From the NCBI GenBank assembly GCA_002702065.1, contig NZXX01000002.1:62001-126000 (forward strand): a stretch of 64,000 nt of DNA, written 5' to 3'. Of the stretch, positions 35,504 to 44,742 are shown piece by piece. A model generated the notes under the pieces. The model had not been told where the DNA came from. It ran no database searches and saw only the letters and a list, made by a program, of their open reading frames with translations. Both the position numbers and the translations under genes were made by a program. The DNA comes from Anaerolineaceae bacterium. GTDB taxonomy: Bacteria; Chloroflexota; Anaerolineae; Aggregatilineales; Phototrophicaceae. Positions within the stretch are counted from its first letter, which is position 1; every line of letters starts with the position of its first letter.

Positions 35504-36157
35504 ATGTCGGTGATCACCAAACTGGAAATCCAGAAAAAAAACAAGGAACGTGCGAACGTTTACCTGGATGGTGACTACGCCTTCAGCGTCGACATCATGG
35601 TGGCTGCCGGTCTGCAAAAAGGCCAGCAGCTGAGCGACGTCGAAATTGAGGTCATGAAAGACGAAGACGCGGTCAGCCGGGCGGTTGATCGTGCTGTGCG
35701 TTATCTGGCATATCGCCCCCGCAGTACGGCGGAAGTTCGCCGCAACCTGGCCGATAAACAAACACCCGAAGCGGTCATCGAAGCGGCGGTGGAGCGCCTG
35801 AATCGCATGGGGTATCTGGACGATCAGAGCTTTGCCCGGTTCTGGGTTGATAATCGAAATCAATTCAAACCGCTGAGCGAGCGCGCACTGCGCTATGAGC
35901 TGCGCCAGAAAGGCGTGCCGGACAGTGTGATCGCTTCGGCATTGGATGATCTGGATGCCAATGACGCCGCCTATCGTGCTGCCCAGAGTCGCGTGCGGTC
36001 GTACCGCCAGAAAACGCGAACCGAATTTCGTAACAAGATGAGCGCGTTTTTACAGCGACGCGGGTTTAATTTCGACGTGATTCGAGAAACTGTCGAGCAG
36101 TTGATAGCCGAAATTGAAACGGAAGACACGGAGTTCTTTATATCGGACGAGGAGTAA
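35504..36157 (+). CDS. recX: regulatory protein RecX
   Basis: The product is 217 residues, built of three-helix RecX repeats: AVRYLAYRPRSTAEVRRNL, then RLNRMGYLDDQSFARFWVDNR and LRYELRQKGVPDSVI. The N-terminus has the short beta hairpin seen in many RecX proteins (ITKLEIQKKNKERANVYLDG). It binds RecA filaments and restrains or modulates recombination. recA is not in the window. The gene is followed by rny after 7 bases, and the two are likely co-transcribed. The AGGA at 35492-35495 lies between the terminator and the ATG. Confidence 0.93.
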   Translation: MSVITKLEIQKKNKERANVYLDGDYAFSVDIMVAAGLQKGQQLSDVEIEVMKDEDAVSRAVDRAVRYLAYRPRSTAEVRRNLADKQTPEAVIEAAVERLNRMGYLDDQSFARFWVDNRNQFKPLSERALRYELRQKGVPDSVIASALDDLDANDAAYRAAQSRVRSYRQKTRTEFRNKMSAFLQRRGFNFDVIRETVEQLIAEIETEDTEFFISDEE

Positions 36158-36164
36158 TAAGCTA

Positions 36165-37706
36165 ATGGAGATCGGTGCTGCCCTGGTGTTGTTGTTGATT
36201 GGCGCAGGGGTTGGGGTGGCGATTGGCGTTGTAGCTCTCAGAACCTATCAGAACAACCAAGCGAACAACTGGCGAAAACAGATCGAAGAGGAAAGCAGAG
36301 CCACCGTTAATGCCGCAACACAACAGGCAAATGAATTAGTAAGGGATGCAGAGGAGAAATCAAGAGCCCTTATCAAGGAGTCGGACGAAACGGCCACACG
36401 CCGCCGCCGGGAACTGGATAAAGAGGACGAACGCCTGCAAAGCCGCCGCGAATCGCTGGACAAGCGGGTCGAACGGCTGGAGCAGCGCGAGCAAAATCTG
36501 AACAAACGGCAGAGTCGGCTGGACAAACAGCAGAATGACCTGCAACAACTGGAAGATGAACGGCGCGCTGAACTGGAGCGAATCGCCCAGATGACGGTCG
36601 AGGAGGCGCGCGTCGAAGTGCTGGCGGCTGCCGAACAGGACGCCCGCAACGACATCGCCCGCATTATCCGGCAGGTCGAGGCGGAAGCCCGCGAAGAAGC
36701 AGACTCGCGTGCGCGCAACGTCATTTCGCTGGCGGTTCAGCGGCTGGCGAGCGAGCATGTCAGCGAAATCTCGGTGAGTGTGGTGCCGCTGCCGTCAGAC
36801 GACATGAAGGGGCGCATTATTGGGCGAAATGGCCGCAATATCCGCGCCTTCGAACTGGCAACCGGTGTGGATGTCATCGTGGATGACACCCCCGAAGCTG
36901 TGACGATCAGCAGCTTTAACCCGGTGCGGCGCGAAGTCGCACGGCGGGCGATGGCCAAGCTGGTGACAGACGGGCGCATTCACCCGGCCCGTATCGAGAA
37001 ACTGGTTGAGGATGCGACCGAAGAGGTGGAAACGATCGTCCGTGAAGAAGGCGAGCGTGCGGCCTTCGAAACCGGCGTGCCTGGCCTGCACCCCGAAGTG
37101 CTCAAACTGCTGGGTCGGCTGAAGTTCCGCACCAGCTACGGCCAGAATCAACATGCGCACGCAGTCGAGACAGCCCATATCGCCGGTATGATCGCGGCGG
37201 AACTGGGCGCAGATGTCGCCATTGCCAAAGCCGGCGGCCTGCTGCACGATCTTGGCAAAGCCATCGACCATGAAGTCGAAGGCACGCACGCGCTGCTTGG
37301 GGCCGATTTTGCCAAGCGTTACGGCGTCAATAGCAAAGTCGTCAACTGTATCGCCAGCCATCACCATGAAGTCGAGCAGGAATGTGTCGAGGCTTACATC
37401 GTGGAGGCGGCTGACGCCATTTCTGGTGCGCGGCCCGGTGCCCGGCGCGAAAGCCTGGAAACCTACATCAAGCGCGTCAAGATGCTGGAAGACATCGCCA
37501 ACGGTTTCGATGGCGTGGAACAGAGCTATGCGCTTCAGGCGGGGCGTGAAGTCCGCATTATCATCCGGCCCGAAGTGGTCGATGATCTGGAAGCCCTGCG
37601 GTTGGCCCGCAATGTCGCCAAGAAGATCGAGGAAACGATGCAGTATCCCGGTCAGATCAAGGTGCAGGTTATCCGCGAAACGCGCGCGGTCGATTACGCC
37701 AAGTAA
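36165..37706 (+). CDS. rny: ribonuclease Y
   Basis: The product is 513 residues, the usual RNase Y length. It has an N-terminal membrane anchor (ALVLLLIGAGVGVAIGVVAL), then a long charged coiled coil (~residues 30-200). A KH domain with PLPSDDMKGRIIGRNGRNIRA follows, and then an HD domain with HAVETAHIAGM and LLHDLGKAID. This membrane-bound endonuclease starts mRNA decay in bacteria without RNase E. GAGGAG lies 10 bases before the ATG at 36165; the longer in-frame start inside recX is rejected. Confidence 0.96.
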   Translation: MEIGAALVLLLIGAGVGVAIGVVALRTYQNNQANNWRKQIEEESRATVNAATQQANELVRDAEEKSRALIKESDETATRRRRELDKEDERLQSRRESLDKRVERLEQREQNLNKRQSRLDKQQNDLQQLEDERRAELERIAQMTVEEARVEVLAAAEQDARNDIARIIRQVEAEAREEADSRARNVISLAVQRLASEHVSEISVSVVPLPSDDMKGRIIGRNGRNIRAFELATGVDVIVDDTPEAVTISSFNPVRREVARRAMAKLVTDGRIHPARIEKLVEDATEEVETIVREEGERAAFETGVPGLHPEVLKLLGRLKFRTSYGQNQHAHAVETAHIAGMIAAELGADVAIAKAGGLLHDLGKAIDHEVEGTHALLGADFAKRYGVNSKVVNCIASHHHEVEQECVEAYIVEAADAISGARPGARRESLETYIKRVKMLEDIANGFDGVEQSYALQAGREVRIIIRPEVVDDLEALRLARNVAKKIEETMQYPGQIKVQVIRETRAVDYAK

Positions 37707-37856
37707 GCGACAGCGATTTGACGCCAGAGCGCGAAGAACACAAAGAAACGCAATGCAGGGGCGCACGCACCATTGTGCGCCCTGATCCAATCTGCGGCTT
37801 CTTTCTGCTGGTGTAACGCTCACCCATTTGTTAATTACGTTGAGTTTTCAATTGTC
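37707..37856. repeat. GGGCGCAC hairpin and degenerate CGCAAAG-type repeat
   Basis: After rny lies a degenerate copy of the ACGCAAAG repeat (about 37720-37752). It is followed by a perfect 8-bp hairpin, GGGCGCAC (37759-37766) with GTGCGCCC (37775-37782). The hairpin resembles those at 57343 and 61653. Confidence 0.6.
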
Positions 37857-38663
37857 ATGACGGCTGTTTACGTCATCGGGGATATTCACGGCCAGTATGC
37901 CGCGATGGTGCGGGTACTGCGAAATGCCGGTTTGATTGATGCCAACCGCCGCTGGTCTGGCGGGGATGCACAATTGTGGTTTCTGGGTGATTTTGTGGAT
38001 CGCGGCCCGGACGGTATCGGCGTGATCGAACTGGTGATGCAGCTGCAAAATCAGGCTGCAGACGCCGGTGGACTCGTGCAGGGCGTCATCGGCAATCACG
38101 ATATGCTGCTGCTGGCGGCTTACCGTTTTGGCCGTCACAAATCGGTCGTCGCCGAGGCGTACCGTACCGGCCAGCACGTGACCCCCGGAACCGTCGATTC
38201 GTTCATTTCCTTATGGTTGAATTCAGGCGGGTTTCCGGGCGATCTGGCACGTATGACCCGCAAGCATGTGACCTGGCTGTCGTACCTGCCGGCGATGGCC
38301 CGCGTGGGCGATAAACTGCTGGCCCATGCCGATTCGATCCTCTACCAGCGCTATGCCGATTCGATTGATGACGTAAACCACTTTTTCCGAAAGCTGCTGA
38401 CAGAAAGCGGCTTCCGCGAGTGGGATACGGTCATTGATGATTTCAGTGAGCATCGGGCGTTTATTAGGCAAGGGGGCACCGACCGTGCCCAGACCTTCCT
38501 CAAGATCTTTGACTGCGAACAGTTCATTCACGGGCATACGCCGATCAGCAAACTGACCGGAGAAACAGCGACCGGCCCACTGGTGTATGCGGATGGTCTG
38601 TGTGTCAATATCGACCAGGGCCTGTATCTCGGCGACCCCGGTTTTATTCATCAGCTGGCCTGA
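37857..38663 (+). CDS. calcineurin-like metallophosphoesterase (PPP-type serine/threonine phosphatase)
   Basis: The product is 268 residues. It has the metal motifs of the PPP family: YVIGDIHGQY, FLGDFVDRGPDG and VIGNHDM. A later His is in LAHADS, and FIHGHTPISK closes the site. The fold hydrolyses phosphoester bonds of proteins, nucleotides or diadenosine polyphosphates with two metal ions. The ATG at 37857 matches the family start; the longer ORF from 37773 overlaps the repeat and is rejected. The gene is convergent with rpiB and overlaps its end by 13 bases. Confidence 0.9.
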   Translation: MTAVYVIGDIHGQYAAMVRVLRNAGLIDANRRWSGGDAQLWFLGDFVDRGPDGIGVIELVMQLQNQAADAGGLVQGVIGNHDMLLLAAYRFGRHKSVVAEAYRTGQHVTPGTVDSFISLWLNSGGFPGDLARMTRKHVTWLSYLPAMARVGDKLLAHADSILYQRYADSIDDVNHFFRKLLTESGFREWDTVIDDFSEHRAFIRQGGTDRAQTFLKIFDCEQFIHGHTPISKLTGETATGPLVYADGLCVNIDQGLYLGDPGFIHQLA

Positions 38664-39130
38664 TCACCCTTTAGAATTTCTTCCGCCGAGCGCCGTTCGA
38701 GTTCGTGCAGTTTCTCGACACGCCGCCGGAAATGCACCTCTGTGCTGAACTGCGCGGCCAGAAACGCGGCTACCAACTCCTTCGCCAGCGGTTCCCCGAC
38801 AATCTGAGCGCCGATGCACAGCAGGTTGACATTGTCGTGTTCGACACACTGGTGTGCGGAATAGACATCATGGCAGACAGCGGCGCGAATACCCGGCGTT
38901 TTGTTACCGGCGATGGCCGCGCCCACACCCGTGCCACATACCAGCAGACCGCGTTCCGCATCCCCGCTGCGGACCTGGTCCGTCACCAGCCGGGCTATAT
39001 CGGGGAAATCGACGGGGTCTGTGCTGTGTGTGCCATGATCCGTGATAGTGTGCCCCTCGGCTTGCAGCCACGCCACCAGCGGCCCTTTTAGCGGGAATCC
39101 GGCATGGTCGCCCCCAACTGCGAGTTTCAT
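38651..39130 (-). CDS. rpiB: ribose-5-phosphate isomerase B / RpiB-LacAB family
   Basis: The product is 159 residues, typical for RpiB. LAVGGDHAGFPLK at the start, the Cys loop LVCGTGVGAAIAGNK and HDNVNLLCIGAQ match the family. The enzyme interconverts aldo- and keto-pentose or hexose phosphates. GAGGAG lies before the ATG at 39130, and an in-frame upstream extension is rejected. It lies 94 bases downstream of the BMP-type binding-protein gene with a terminator in between, so it must be transcribed separately or by readthrough. Confidence 0.9.
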   Translation of the reverse strand: MKLAVGGDHAGFPLKGPLVAWLQAEGHTITDHGTHSTDPVDFPDIARLVTDQVRSGDAERGLLVCGTGVGAAIAGNKTPGIRAAVCHDVYSAHQCVEHDNVNLLCIGAQIVGEPLAKELVAAFLAAQFSTEVHFRRRVEKLHELERRSAEEILKGDQAS

Positions 39131-39170
39131 AATTTTCTCCTCTGTTCCACAAGCTCTATTGCAATGAAAA

Positions 39171-39199
39171 AGGGGCACAGATGATAAGTCTGCACCCCT
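39171..39199 (-). terminator. rho-independent terminator of the BMP-type gene
   Basis: On the minus strand an 11-bp stem with two G-T wobbles (39199-39189 with 39181-39171) is followed by a run of T. It lies 25 bases after the stop at 39225. Confidence 0.85.
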
Positions 39200-39224
39200 C
39201 AAATTTCTGTGCGCAGCAGTTGTT

Positions 39225-40304
39225 TTAGCTGCTGGCTTCTTCGGTAGCTTCCATCATGTCGTCGAGCAGCGCACCGCTGACCGGGTCCACGCCGGTTTCA
39301 ATGGTGCCATCTGCCAGACCAGCCAGAATTTCTTCCAACTGTGCGGTCACTTCTTCCGGAACTTCGGCGTCGTGTGCCGGGGCAAAACCAACACCTTCAT
39401 TTTCAGCCGACAGTACGCGGGTGCTGCCGCCGCCAAAGGCTTCCACGTCACCCTCGACCAGTGCCTGCAACGAGAGGTACACACCCTGGTCCACGCGCTT
39501 GACGGCGCTGGAGATCAGATTTTCGATGCCGGGCGCGGGGGCGTCACTGTCGCCTTCGAAGGTTGAGAAGTATTCGTCCTGGTCCACGCCGATGACGTAA
39601 ACGCCTTCGCTGGCTGCGTAGGCAATCGCGCCGGAACCGGTCTGGCCGCCTGCGCCGAAGATCACATCTGCGCCGTCACCAATGAACTGGGCTGCGGTTT
39701 CGGCACCGGCTGCCGGGTCGACAAAGCTGGGGACGTATACACCACCCACCTGAATATCGGGGTTGATGTATTTGGCACCCTGCTCGAAGCCATTACGGAA
39801 CTTCACAACGGCGGGCACATCAATGCCATAGACGCCAGCAACGTAGTCGGTTTCAGTCATCAGGGCTGCCAGCGCGCCCGCGACAAAGCCGGACTGATCC
39901 TCGCGGAACTGAACGGCCACCAGATTTTCAGGGGCTGCTTCGTAACCCTGGTCGATGCCAATGAAATAAACGTCGGGGTTGGCTTCGGCGGCTGCCAGGG
40001 TGGCATCCTGAAGCAGGAAACCGACGGTGATCACGGCGTCGTAGCCGGAATCGATACAACGCTGAATATTCGGCTCATAATCCGTCGGCGCGATGGTTTC
40101 GATGTAATCATTTTCCAGATCAAAATCTTCTGCCGCCGCGATCATACCCTGGTAGGCAAATTCGTTGAATGTGCCATCGTCAACCTTGCCGACATCCGTC
40201 ACCAGACAGACATCCTCGATTTCCGGATCCTGGGCAAATACGACTGAAAGTGCGGTCAAGAGCACGGCCAATACTGCAATTGTTGTAATGAGTTTCTTCG
40301 TCAC
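39225..40304 (-). CDS. BMP-family ABC transporter substrate-binding protein
   Basis: The product is 359 residues with an N-terminal signal peptide (KKLITTIAVLAVLLTALSVVFA) but no lipobox Cys at the cleavage site. The mature part is the BMP/Med fold: VCLVTDVGKVDDGTFNEFAYQGM, then ITVGFLLQDAT, YFIGIDQGYE and IFGAGGQTGSGA. Members bind nucleosides or similar compounds for an ABC importer. No permease or ATPase gene is near. The start is GTG 40304 with AGGAGG 10 bases upstream; an in-frame upstream extension is rejected. Confidence 0.9.
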   Translation of the reverse strand: MTKKLITTIAVLAVLLTALSVVFAQDPEIEDVCLVTDVGKVDDGTFNEFAYQGMIAAAEDFDLENDYIETIAPTDYEPNIQRCIDSGYDAVITVGFLLQDATLAAAEANPDVYFIGIDQGYEAAPENLVAVQFREDQSGFVAGALAALMTETDYVAGVYGIDVPAVVKFRNGFEQGAKYINPDIQVGGVYVPSFVDPAAGAETAAQFIGDGADVIFGAGGQTGSGAIAYAASEGVYVIGVDQDEYFSTFEGDSDAPAPGIENLISSAVKRVDQGVYLSLQALVEGDVEAFGGGSTRVLSAENEGVGFAPAHDAEVPEEVTAQLEEILAGLADGTIETGVDPVSGALLDDMMEATEEASS

Positions 40305-40409
40305 CTTTGCAAGACCTCCTCGCTGGTGTTCTTCAAAAAACCTTAACATCAAACCAGATAATACCCTATCCGGTGTGATCTGCAAACGGCGATGGTGTTA
40401 AGAAAACCC

Positions 40410-40437
40410 ACCCGGATATTAGCTAAATTGACCGGGT
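40410..40437 (-). terminator. possible terminator overlapping the DUF3352 stop codon
   Basis: On the minus strand ACCCGG (40437-40432) pairs with CCGGGT (40415-40410) around a 16-base loop that contains the stop codon. TTTTC follows shortly after. Confidence 0.45.
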
Positions 40438-42113
40438 AGGGTAACGATCAACTGCATCTGGAACAAACCATCACCCTTGTAATCGCTGCGGATACCAAGC
40501 TGCCTGATCTGCTGGAGCTGGGTGGCGGCGACCTGGGGCAGGAAGGTGCTGTAGACGGCAGGAATATCGACATAAAGCTGCGGTACAGCCTCACCGCTGA
40601 CGTCCTGCCAGCGTTCGCGTTCCACCAGCCGGTCATCACCGCGCCGTGCATCCAGCGATGGGTCGAGCGCCGCGCCGGTTGCCACCACCAGCAGGTTATC
40701 CACCACGCCGATCTGCACCAGCGGCTGACCATTGAACGACAGCGTCTCAAATGCCTGGCCGCCGACGGTTTCCGTTTCAAACGAGTCAACCGCCAGCAGA
40801 ATCTGGACCAGCCGGGTCGCGCCGGCCAGGGCGGCATCGGTGTCTTCGGCTTCGGCCACCAGCAGCATATCGTAGGGGATGTTCAGCGGTGGCAGCGGGT
40901 CATTGGGGCGGGGCAGCAGCGCCACCGCGTAACTGCCATTCAGATGTTGCAGCAGATCATGATCGAAGTCGAAATTGGCTTCGCGGTTGAGGACGGCCAG
41001 CAAGCCGCCGAGTGCCTGTTCAATATCCGTGTCCTGCGGGATTTCCAGCCCGGCGCTGGCGGCAGGGGTGGGCTGCACCGGGAAAGCGCCGACCACATCG
41101 CTGGCGAAGTTCGCCAGGGGCAGCGCGGCCAGCAGGTCATAGACGGCCCCCGGTACATCGGTGCCGCTGTGGACGATCATGGCGTTTTGCGGCATCAGGT
41201 TGAGTACCGCTGTGTTAAAGCCTGCGTCGGTGATTTCGGCGTCAAAATCCGCATCGTACAGGTTCAGGTTGACGCGGACAGAACCGAGCATCAAGGTATC
41301 GGCCTGCATACTGAAGCCGACGCCGTCGAGCTGGTTGGCCAGCACAAGCTGTTCCAGACTGGCCGTGTCGCGGTAAGTCGCCAGAACCGCGCTCAAATCC
41401 TCGAACACGGGCTCGGCGGATTCATCGCCATTCGTCAGCACACTCAGGGCACGGCGCACTTCGGTGCCGTCGATATAACCGGTTGCGATGGCATTGCCCG
41501 TATGACGGGTGCTGGTATAGCTGGGCTGGTCAATCAGGCGTTCGCCGCCATCTATGTCAAGGTCGATCATGGCCTTCACTGCATCGACCGGGCCGACCAG
41601 AACCACCCCCGGCAGAAAGGTAATGGTGGTCTTATCCGCCAGATACAGCGTGATACCCTGATACGTCTCGCGTTCGAGGATATCCTGTCCATCCAGAATA
41701 CGTCTGAGGCTGCTGGCGGATTGCAGCACGTCGCGAGTCGGCAGAATCATGACGGGTTCGTCGACCTGAAGGTCCGGCCCAAAAGCGGGGTACGCCAGAA
41801 TAATCTCGTCGGCCAGCCAGGGGAAAATATCCTGGACATAACTGGCGTCATCCACGTCCAGCTGCGTGAGTGGGATCACGGTTTCGAGGTTTTGCAGTGG
41901 TTCGAACTCGGCACGTTCCGGCTGCAAAAAAGACGCAGCAAACGCCGCTACGTTGAGTGCTGTCAGGGTGTCGCCCTCGCGGATCTGCAAGCGGACAAAT
42001 CCACTGAAATCAGCAGGAATCCATTGCAGCGGGTCCTCTTCCTGGGCCGCGCCCGGCACAACAGACCACAAAAGCAGTATTGCCAGCCACACAGCCAAAG
42101 CCTGTTGTTTCAT
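40419..42113 (-). CDS. secreted DUF3352-like protein
   Basis: The product is 564 residues with a signal peptide (LAVWLAILLLWSVVPGAAQ). The mature chain starts IPADFSGFVRL, as in DUF3352 proteins that begin with a 'polypeptide as score' type strand. Alternating short beta and helical repeats fill the chain, and a last segment reads LYVDIPAVYSTFLPQ. The function of the family is unknown. It is acidic and should be extracytoplasmic. AGGAGC lies before the ATG. It is transcribed alone, between the BMP-type gene and the ABC-2 cluster. Confidence 0.75.
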   Translation of the reverse strand: MKQQALAVWLAILLLWSVVPGAAQEEDPLQWIPADFSGFVRLQIREGDTLTALNVAAFAASFLQPERAEFEPLQNLETVIPLTQLDVDDASYVQDIFPWLADEIILAYPAFGPDLQVDEPVMILPTRDVLQSASSLRRILDGQDILERETYQGITLYLADKTTITFLPGVVLVGPVDAVKAMIDLDIDGGERLIDQPSYTSTRHTGNAIATGYIDGTEVRRALSVLTNGDESAEPVFEDLSAVLATYRDTASLEQLVLANQLDGVGFSMQADTLMLGSVRVNLNLYDADFDAEITDAGFNTAVLNLMPQNAMIVHSGTDVPGAVYDLLAALPLANFASDVVGAFPVQPTPAASAGLEIPQDTDIEQALGGLLAVLNREANFDFDHDLLQHLNGSYAVALLPRPNDPLPPLNIPYDMLLVAEAEDTDAALAGATRLVQILLAVDSFETETVGGQAFETLSFNGQPLVQIGVVDNLLVVATGAALDPSLDARRGDDRLVERERWQDVSGEAVPQLYVDIPAVYSTFLPQVAATQLQQIRQLGIRSDYKGDGLFQMQLIVTLPGQFS

Positions 42114-42216
42114 CGTCGAGCGCTCCTGACATGAATGTTATGAACATCTATACTTTAATCGAGCGTGCAATCGCAAACAATCCCCGCCGGGTCAGTCTTA
42201 TCAAATGCCAATGTGC

Positions 42217-43023
42217 CTAGCTGCCGACATCCCGGCGCTGGAAACCCCACAACGCGCCGCCCAGCAGCAGCCCCGTCACCAGCAGCAGCCCGATGATGTG
42301 CGTCCAGTTGGCCCCGACCTGAACAATGCTGTTGACATCGAAGTAGCTGAAGAATGACAGCCTGTCCATCAGCTCTGAAACGCCGCCCTGCACCATGCTG
42401 GCAAACGTATCGAGCAGGAAACTGCCCAGCACAAAGCCGGTCACAATGCTGAGGGCGACCTGTCGGCGGCTGATGAAGGCGCTGATCAGCACGGTAAAGG
42501 CCAGGATGAGCAGCAGCAGCGGCACCAGGTTGAAGACGGCGGCGGCCACCCGCTGCATATCCACTGCAATACCAGCCGCCTGTATCCCGGCCCATAACCC
42601 GGCATACACCAGCGCACCGATCACGAGGATGGTCAGCGTATACGCGGCGAATTTCTCCAGCAGCAGGCGCCAGCGCGGCACGGGCAGGCTGAGCAGCACA
42701 TCCAGAATGCCTTCGTCCTCTTCATTGGCCGTGACACGCATTCCCATCACCACCGGGTAGGCGGCGAAGACGAGTGCAAACTTGCCGAAGAACGCCACCA
42801 GAATAATGCCTTCGGGTGTTGCCAGCGCGGCCATGCTTTCATCCATCCCGGCAGCAGCGCGCAGCACCGGCGGCAGGTTTTCCAGCATCTCAACGAGCTG
42901 CATGGCATCGAACAGTGGCACCAGCCACGCAGACAGGCAGGCCATCAACCCCAGCCCCAGCCCCCAGTACAGCAGCGCCCCCAGTGACCGGCGCAGCGTT
43001 TCGGTAAAAATCACACCTTGCAT
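42217..43023 (-). CDS. ABC-2 type transporter permease (second of a paralogous pair)
   Basis: The product is 268 residues with six predicted membrane segments (LYWGLGLGLMACLSAWLV first, IIGLLLVTGLLLGGALWGF last). It shares its start (TETLRR...LLYWGLGLGL) and end (FQRRD(V/I)G) with the gene upstream, so the two arose by duplication. It would form a heterodimeric exporter channel with that protein and the ATPase at 43830. ATG 43023 lies 4 bases after the previous stop. The substrate is unknown. Confidence 0.85.
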   Translation of the reverse strand: MQGVIFTETLRRSLGALLYWGLGLGLMACLSAWLVPLFDAMQLVEMLENLPPVLRAAAGMDESMAALATPEGIILVAFFGKFALVFAAYPVVMGMRVTANEEDEGILDVLLSLPVPRWRLLLEKFAAYTLTILVIGALVYAGLWAGIQAAGIAVDMQRVAAAVFNLVPLLLLILAFTVLISAFISRRQVALSIVTGFVLGSFLLDTFASMVQGGVSELMDRLSFFSYFDVNSIVQVGANWTHIIGLLLVTGLLLGGALWGFQRRDVGS

Positions 43024-43027
43024 CGGG

Positions 43028-43828
43028 TTATCCCCCAATGTCGCGGCGCTGGAAAAACCACAACGCCGCTGCGATCAGGACCAGCGCCGCCGCCAGCAGC
43101 ACAGCGACATTGCCGACAGTGACACCCTGTATCATGACGTTCTGGGCGTCATAGTACGTGAAGAACGAGAGTTTGCTCAGCGCATCAGTCAGCGCGTGGG
43201 TGGTGGCACTCGCCAGAAAGTCGATAAAGTAGCTGGCAACAAGAAACAGAATTGTGATCGGCAACGCACGCCGCCGCGTGAGGGCAGCCATGCAGGCCGT
43301 AAAGGCGATGACGAGCAGCACCGCCGGGACGAGGTTCAGGCTGCCGGACAACAGTCGGGCGGGGTTTACTGGCAGGGCTGTGCCGCTGCCCCCTGCGATC
43401 AGCCCGGCAAACCCGGCCATAGCAATGCCAGTGGTTATCAGGACGTACGCCGCGAAGCGCTCGACAATGAGCCGCCAGCGCGGCACGGGCAGGCTGAGCA
43501 GCACATCCAAAATCCCGGCGTCTTCCTCGCTGGCAGTGATGTTCATGCCGGACAGCACACCGTAAATAATCATGACGATCAGTGCGTAGGTGAAAAACCC
43601 CAGCCCAATAAAACCTTCGGGCTTGGCGATGGCCGCTGCGCCGTCGATGCCAAGCATCTGGAGCATGACGGGTGGGAGGGTTGCCAGCAGTTGGGCATAT
43701 TCGTTCAGCGCGTCCACGTTGGGAACGATGATCTGGACATAATAACCCAGCAGCCCCAGCCCCAACCCCCAGTACAGCACCTGTCGCCAGTTGCGCCGCA
43801 GCGTTTCGATGAAGATCGCACCCGGCAT
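43028..43828 (-). CDS. ABC-2 type transporter permease (first of the pair)
   Basis: The product is 266 residues with six predicted membrane segments. It is a paralogue of the next gene: IETLRRNWRQVLYWGLGLGLLGYY at the start, and GILDVLLSLPVPRWRL in the middle, which is identical in both. The ATG at 43828 is one base after the stop of the ATPase gene. A longer ORF start inside the ATPase gene is rejected. The exporter should be ATPase plus these two permeases. Confidence 0.85.
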   Translation of the reverse strand: MPGAIFIETLRRNWRQVLYWGLGLGLLGYYVQIIVPNVDALNEYAQLLATLPPVMLQMLGIDGAAAIAKPEGFIGLGFFTYALIVMIIYGVLSGMNITASEEDAGILDVLLSLPVPRWRLIVERFAAYVLITTGIAMAGFAGLIAGGSGTALPVNPARLLSGSLNLVPAVLLVIAFTACMAALTRRRALPITILFLVASYFIDFLASATTHALTDALSKLSFFTYYDAQNVMIQGVTVGNVAVLLAAALVLIAAALWFFQRRDIGG

Positions 43829-43829
43829 G

Positions 43830-44732
43830 TCAGCGGGCCTCGCCATAAAAAGCCAGGAAAATTTCTTCCAGTGATGGCTCATGGACGTGCAGGTCGATGA
43901 TATACGTATCCTGCACGGCCCGCAGCAGGGGGTCAAAATCACCGGTCAGGCGCAGCTTGATATGATCGCTGTTGACCTCGACATCATCCACGCTCGGCAC
44001 GCCAGCGAGTTTGCTTGCGACGTGGTCGGTATCGCGCAGCCGCAGCGTCACCCACCGGAATTCGGCGTGAGTCAGGCTGCTGATGCGTTCGACCGCCTTT
44101 AGTTCGCCATGCCGCAGTATGCCGACCCGGTCGCAGATCGCCTGTACTTCGCTGAGCACGTGCGACGACAGAAACACGGTGCGGCCTTCGCGCTGAACCT
44201 CGCGCATCATCTCGTTGAAGGTGGCCTGCATGAGTGGGTCGAGGCCGCTGGTCGGTTCATCGAGGATGAGCAGTTCGGGCTGGTTCATCAGCGCCAGCAC
44301 CAGCCCCAGTTTGCGCCGGTTGCCGCTGGAATAGCTGCGAACGCGGACGGTTAAATCGAGTTGCAGCCGTTCGGCAAGCTGGCGGACATAACCCGCATCA
44401 ACGCCGCCGCGCACCCGCCCCACAAAATGAACCACCTCCTGCCCGGTCAGGTTCTTCCACAGGCTCAATTCGCCCGGCAGAAAGCCAATGCGCCGGTGCA
44501 GCTCGACGCTGTTGGCCTGCGCATCAAGGCCCAGAATGGTGGCGCGGCCCTCGGTCGGGCGGATCAGGTCCAGCAGCAGCCGGATAGTGGTGGTTTTGCC
44601 AGCGCCGTTCGGCCCCAGATAGCCAAAAATCTCCCCGGCCTGCACCTCAAGGTTCAGGTGGTCGAGCGCCTGTACCGGGCTGTTACGCGTCTGATAAACC
44701 TTGCTCAGATTTTCCGTTTGTATGACGGCCAT
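43830..44732 (-). CDS. ABC transporter ATP-binding protein
   Basis: The product is 300 residues. Walker A is GPNGAGKTTTIR, the signature YSSGNRRKLGLVLAL is a variant of LSGGQ, and Walker B plus the catalytic Glu is LLILDEPTSGLDP. The His switch is in VFLSSHVLSE. A C-terminal ~80-residue part follows, as in drug/bacitracin-type ATPases (CcmA branch). It powers the two permeases encoded next. It begins 10 bases after the alpha/beta hydrolase gene on the same strand. Confidence 0.92.
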   Translation of the reverse strand: MAVIQTENLSKVYQTRNSPVQALDHLNLEVQAGEIFGYLGPNGAGKTTTIRLLLDLIRPTEGRATILGLDAQANSVELHRRIGFLPGELSLWKNLTGQEVVHFVGRVRGGVDAGYVRQLAERLQLDLTVRVRSYSSGNRRKLGLVLALMNQPELLILDEPTSGLDPLMQATFNEMMREVQREGRTVFLSSHVLSEVQAICDRVGILRHGELKAVERISSLTHAEFRWVTLRLRDTDHVASKLAGVPSVDDVEVNSDHIKLRLTGDFDPLLRAVQDTYIIDLHVHEPSLEEIFLAFYGEAR

Positions 44733-44742
44733 GGCCCATACT

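Noticed and set aside
35194..35544. 116-codon minus-strand ORF across the recX leader
   Set aside because: It runs through the terminator hairpin and recX start, has low-complexity His stretches and no ribosome site; the region is better explained as RNA.
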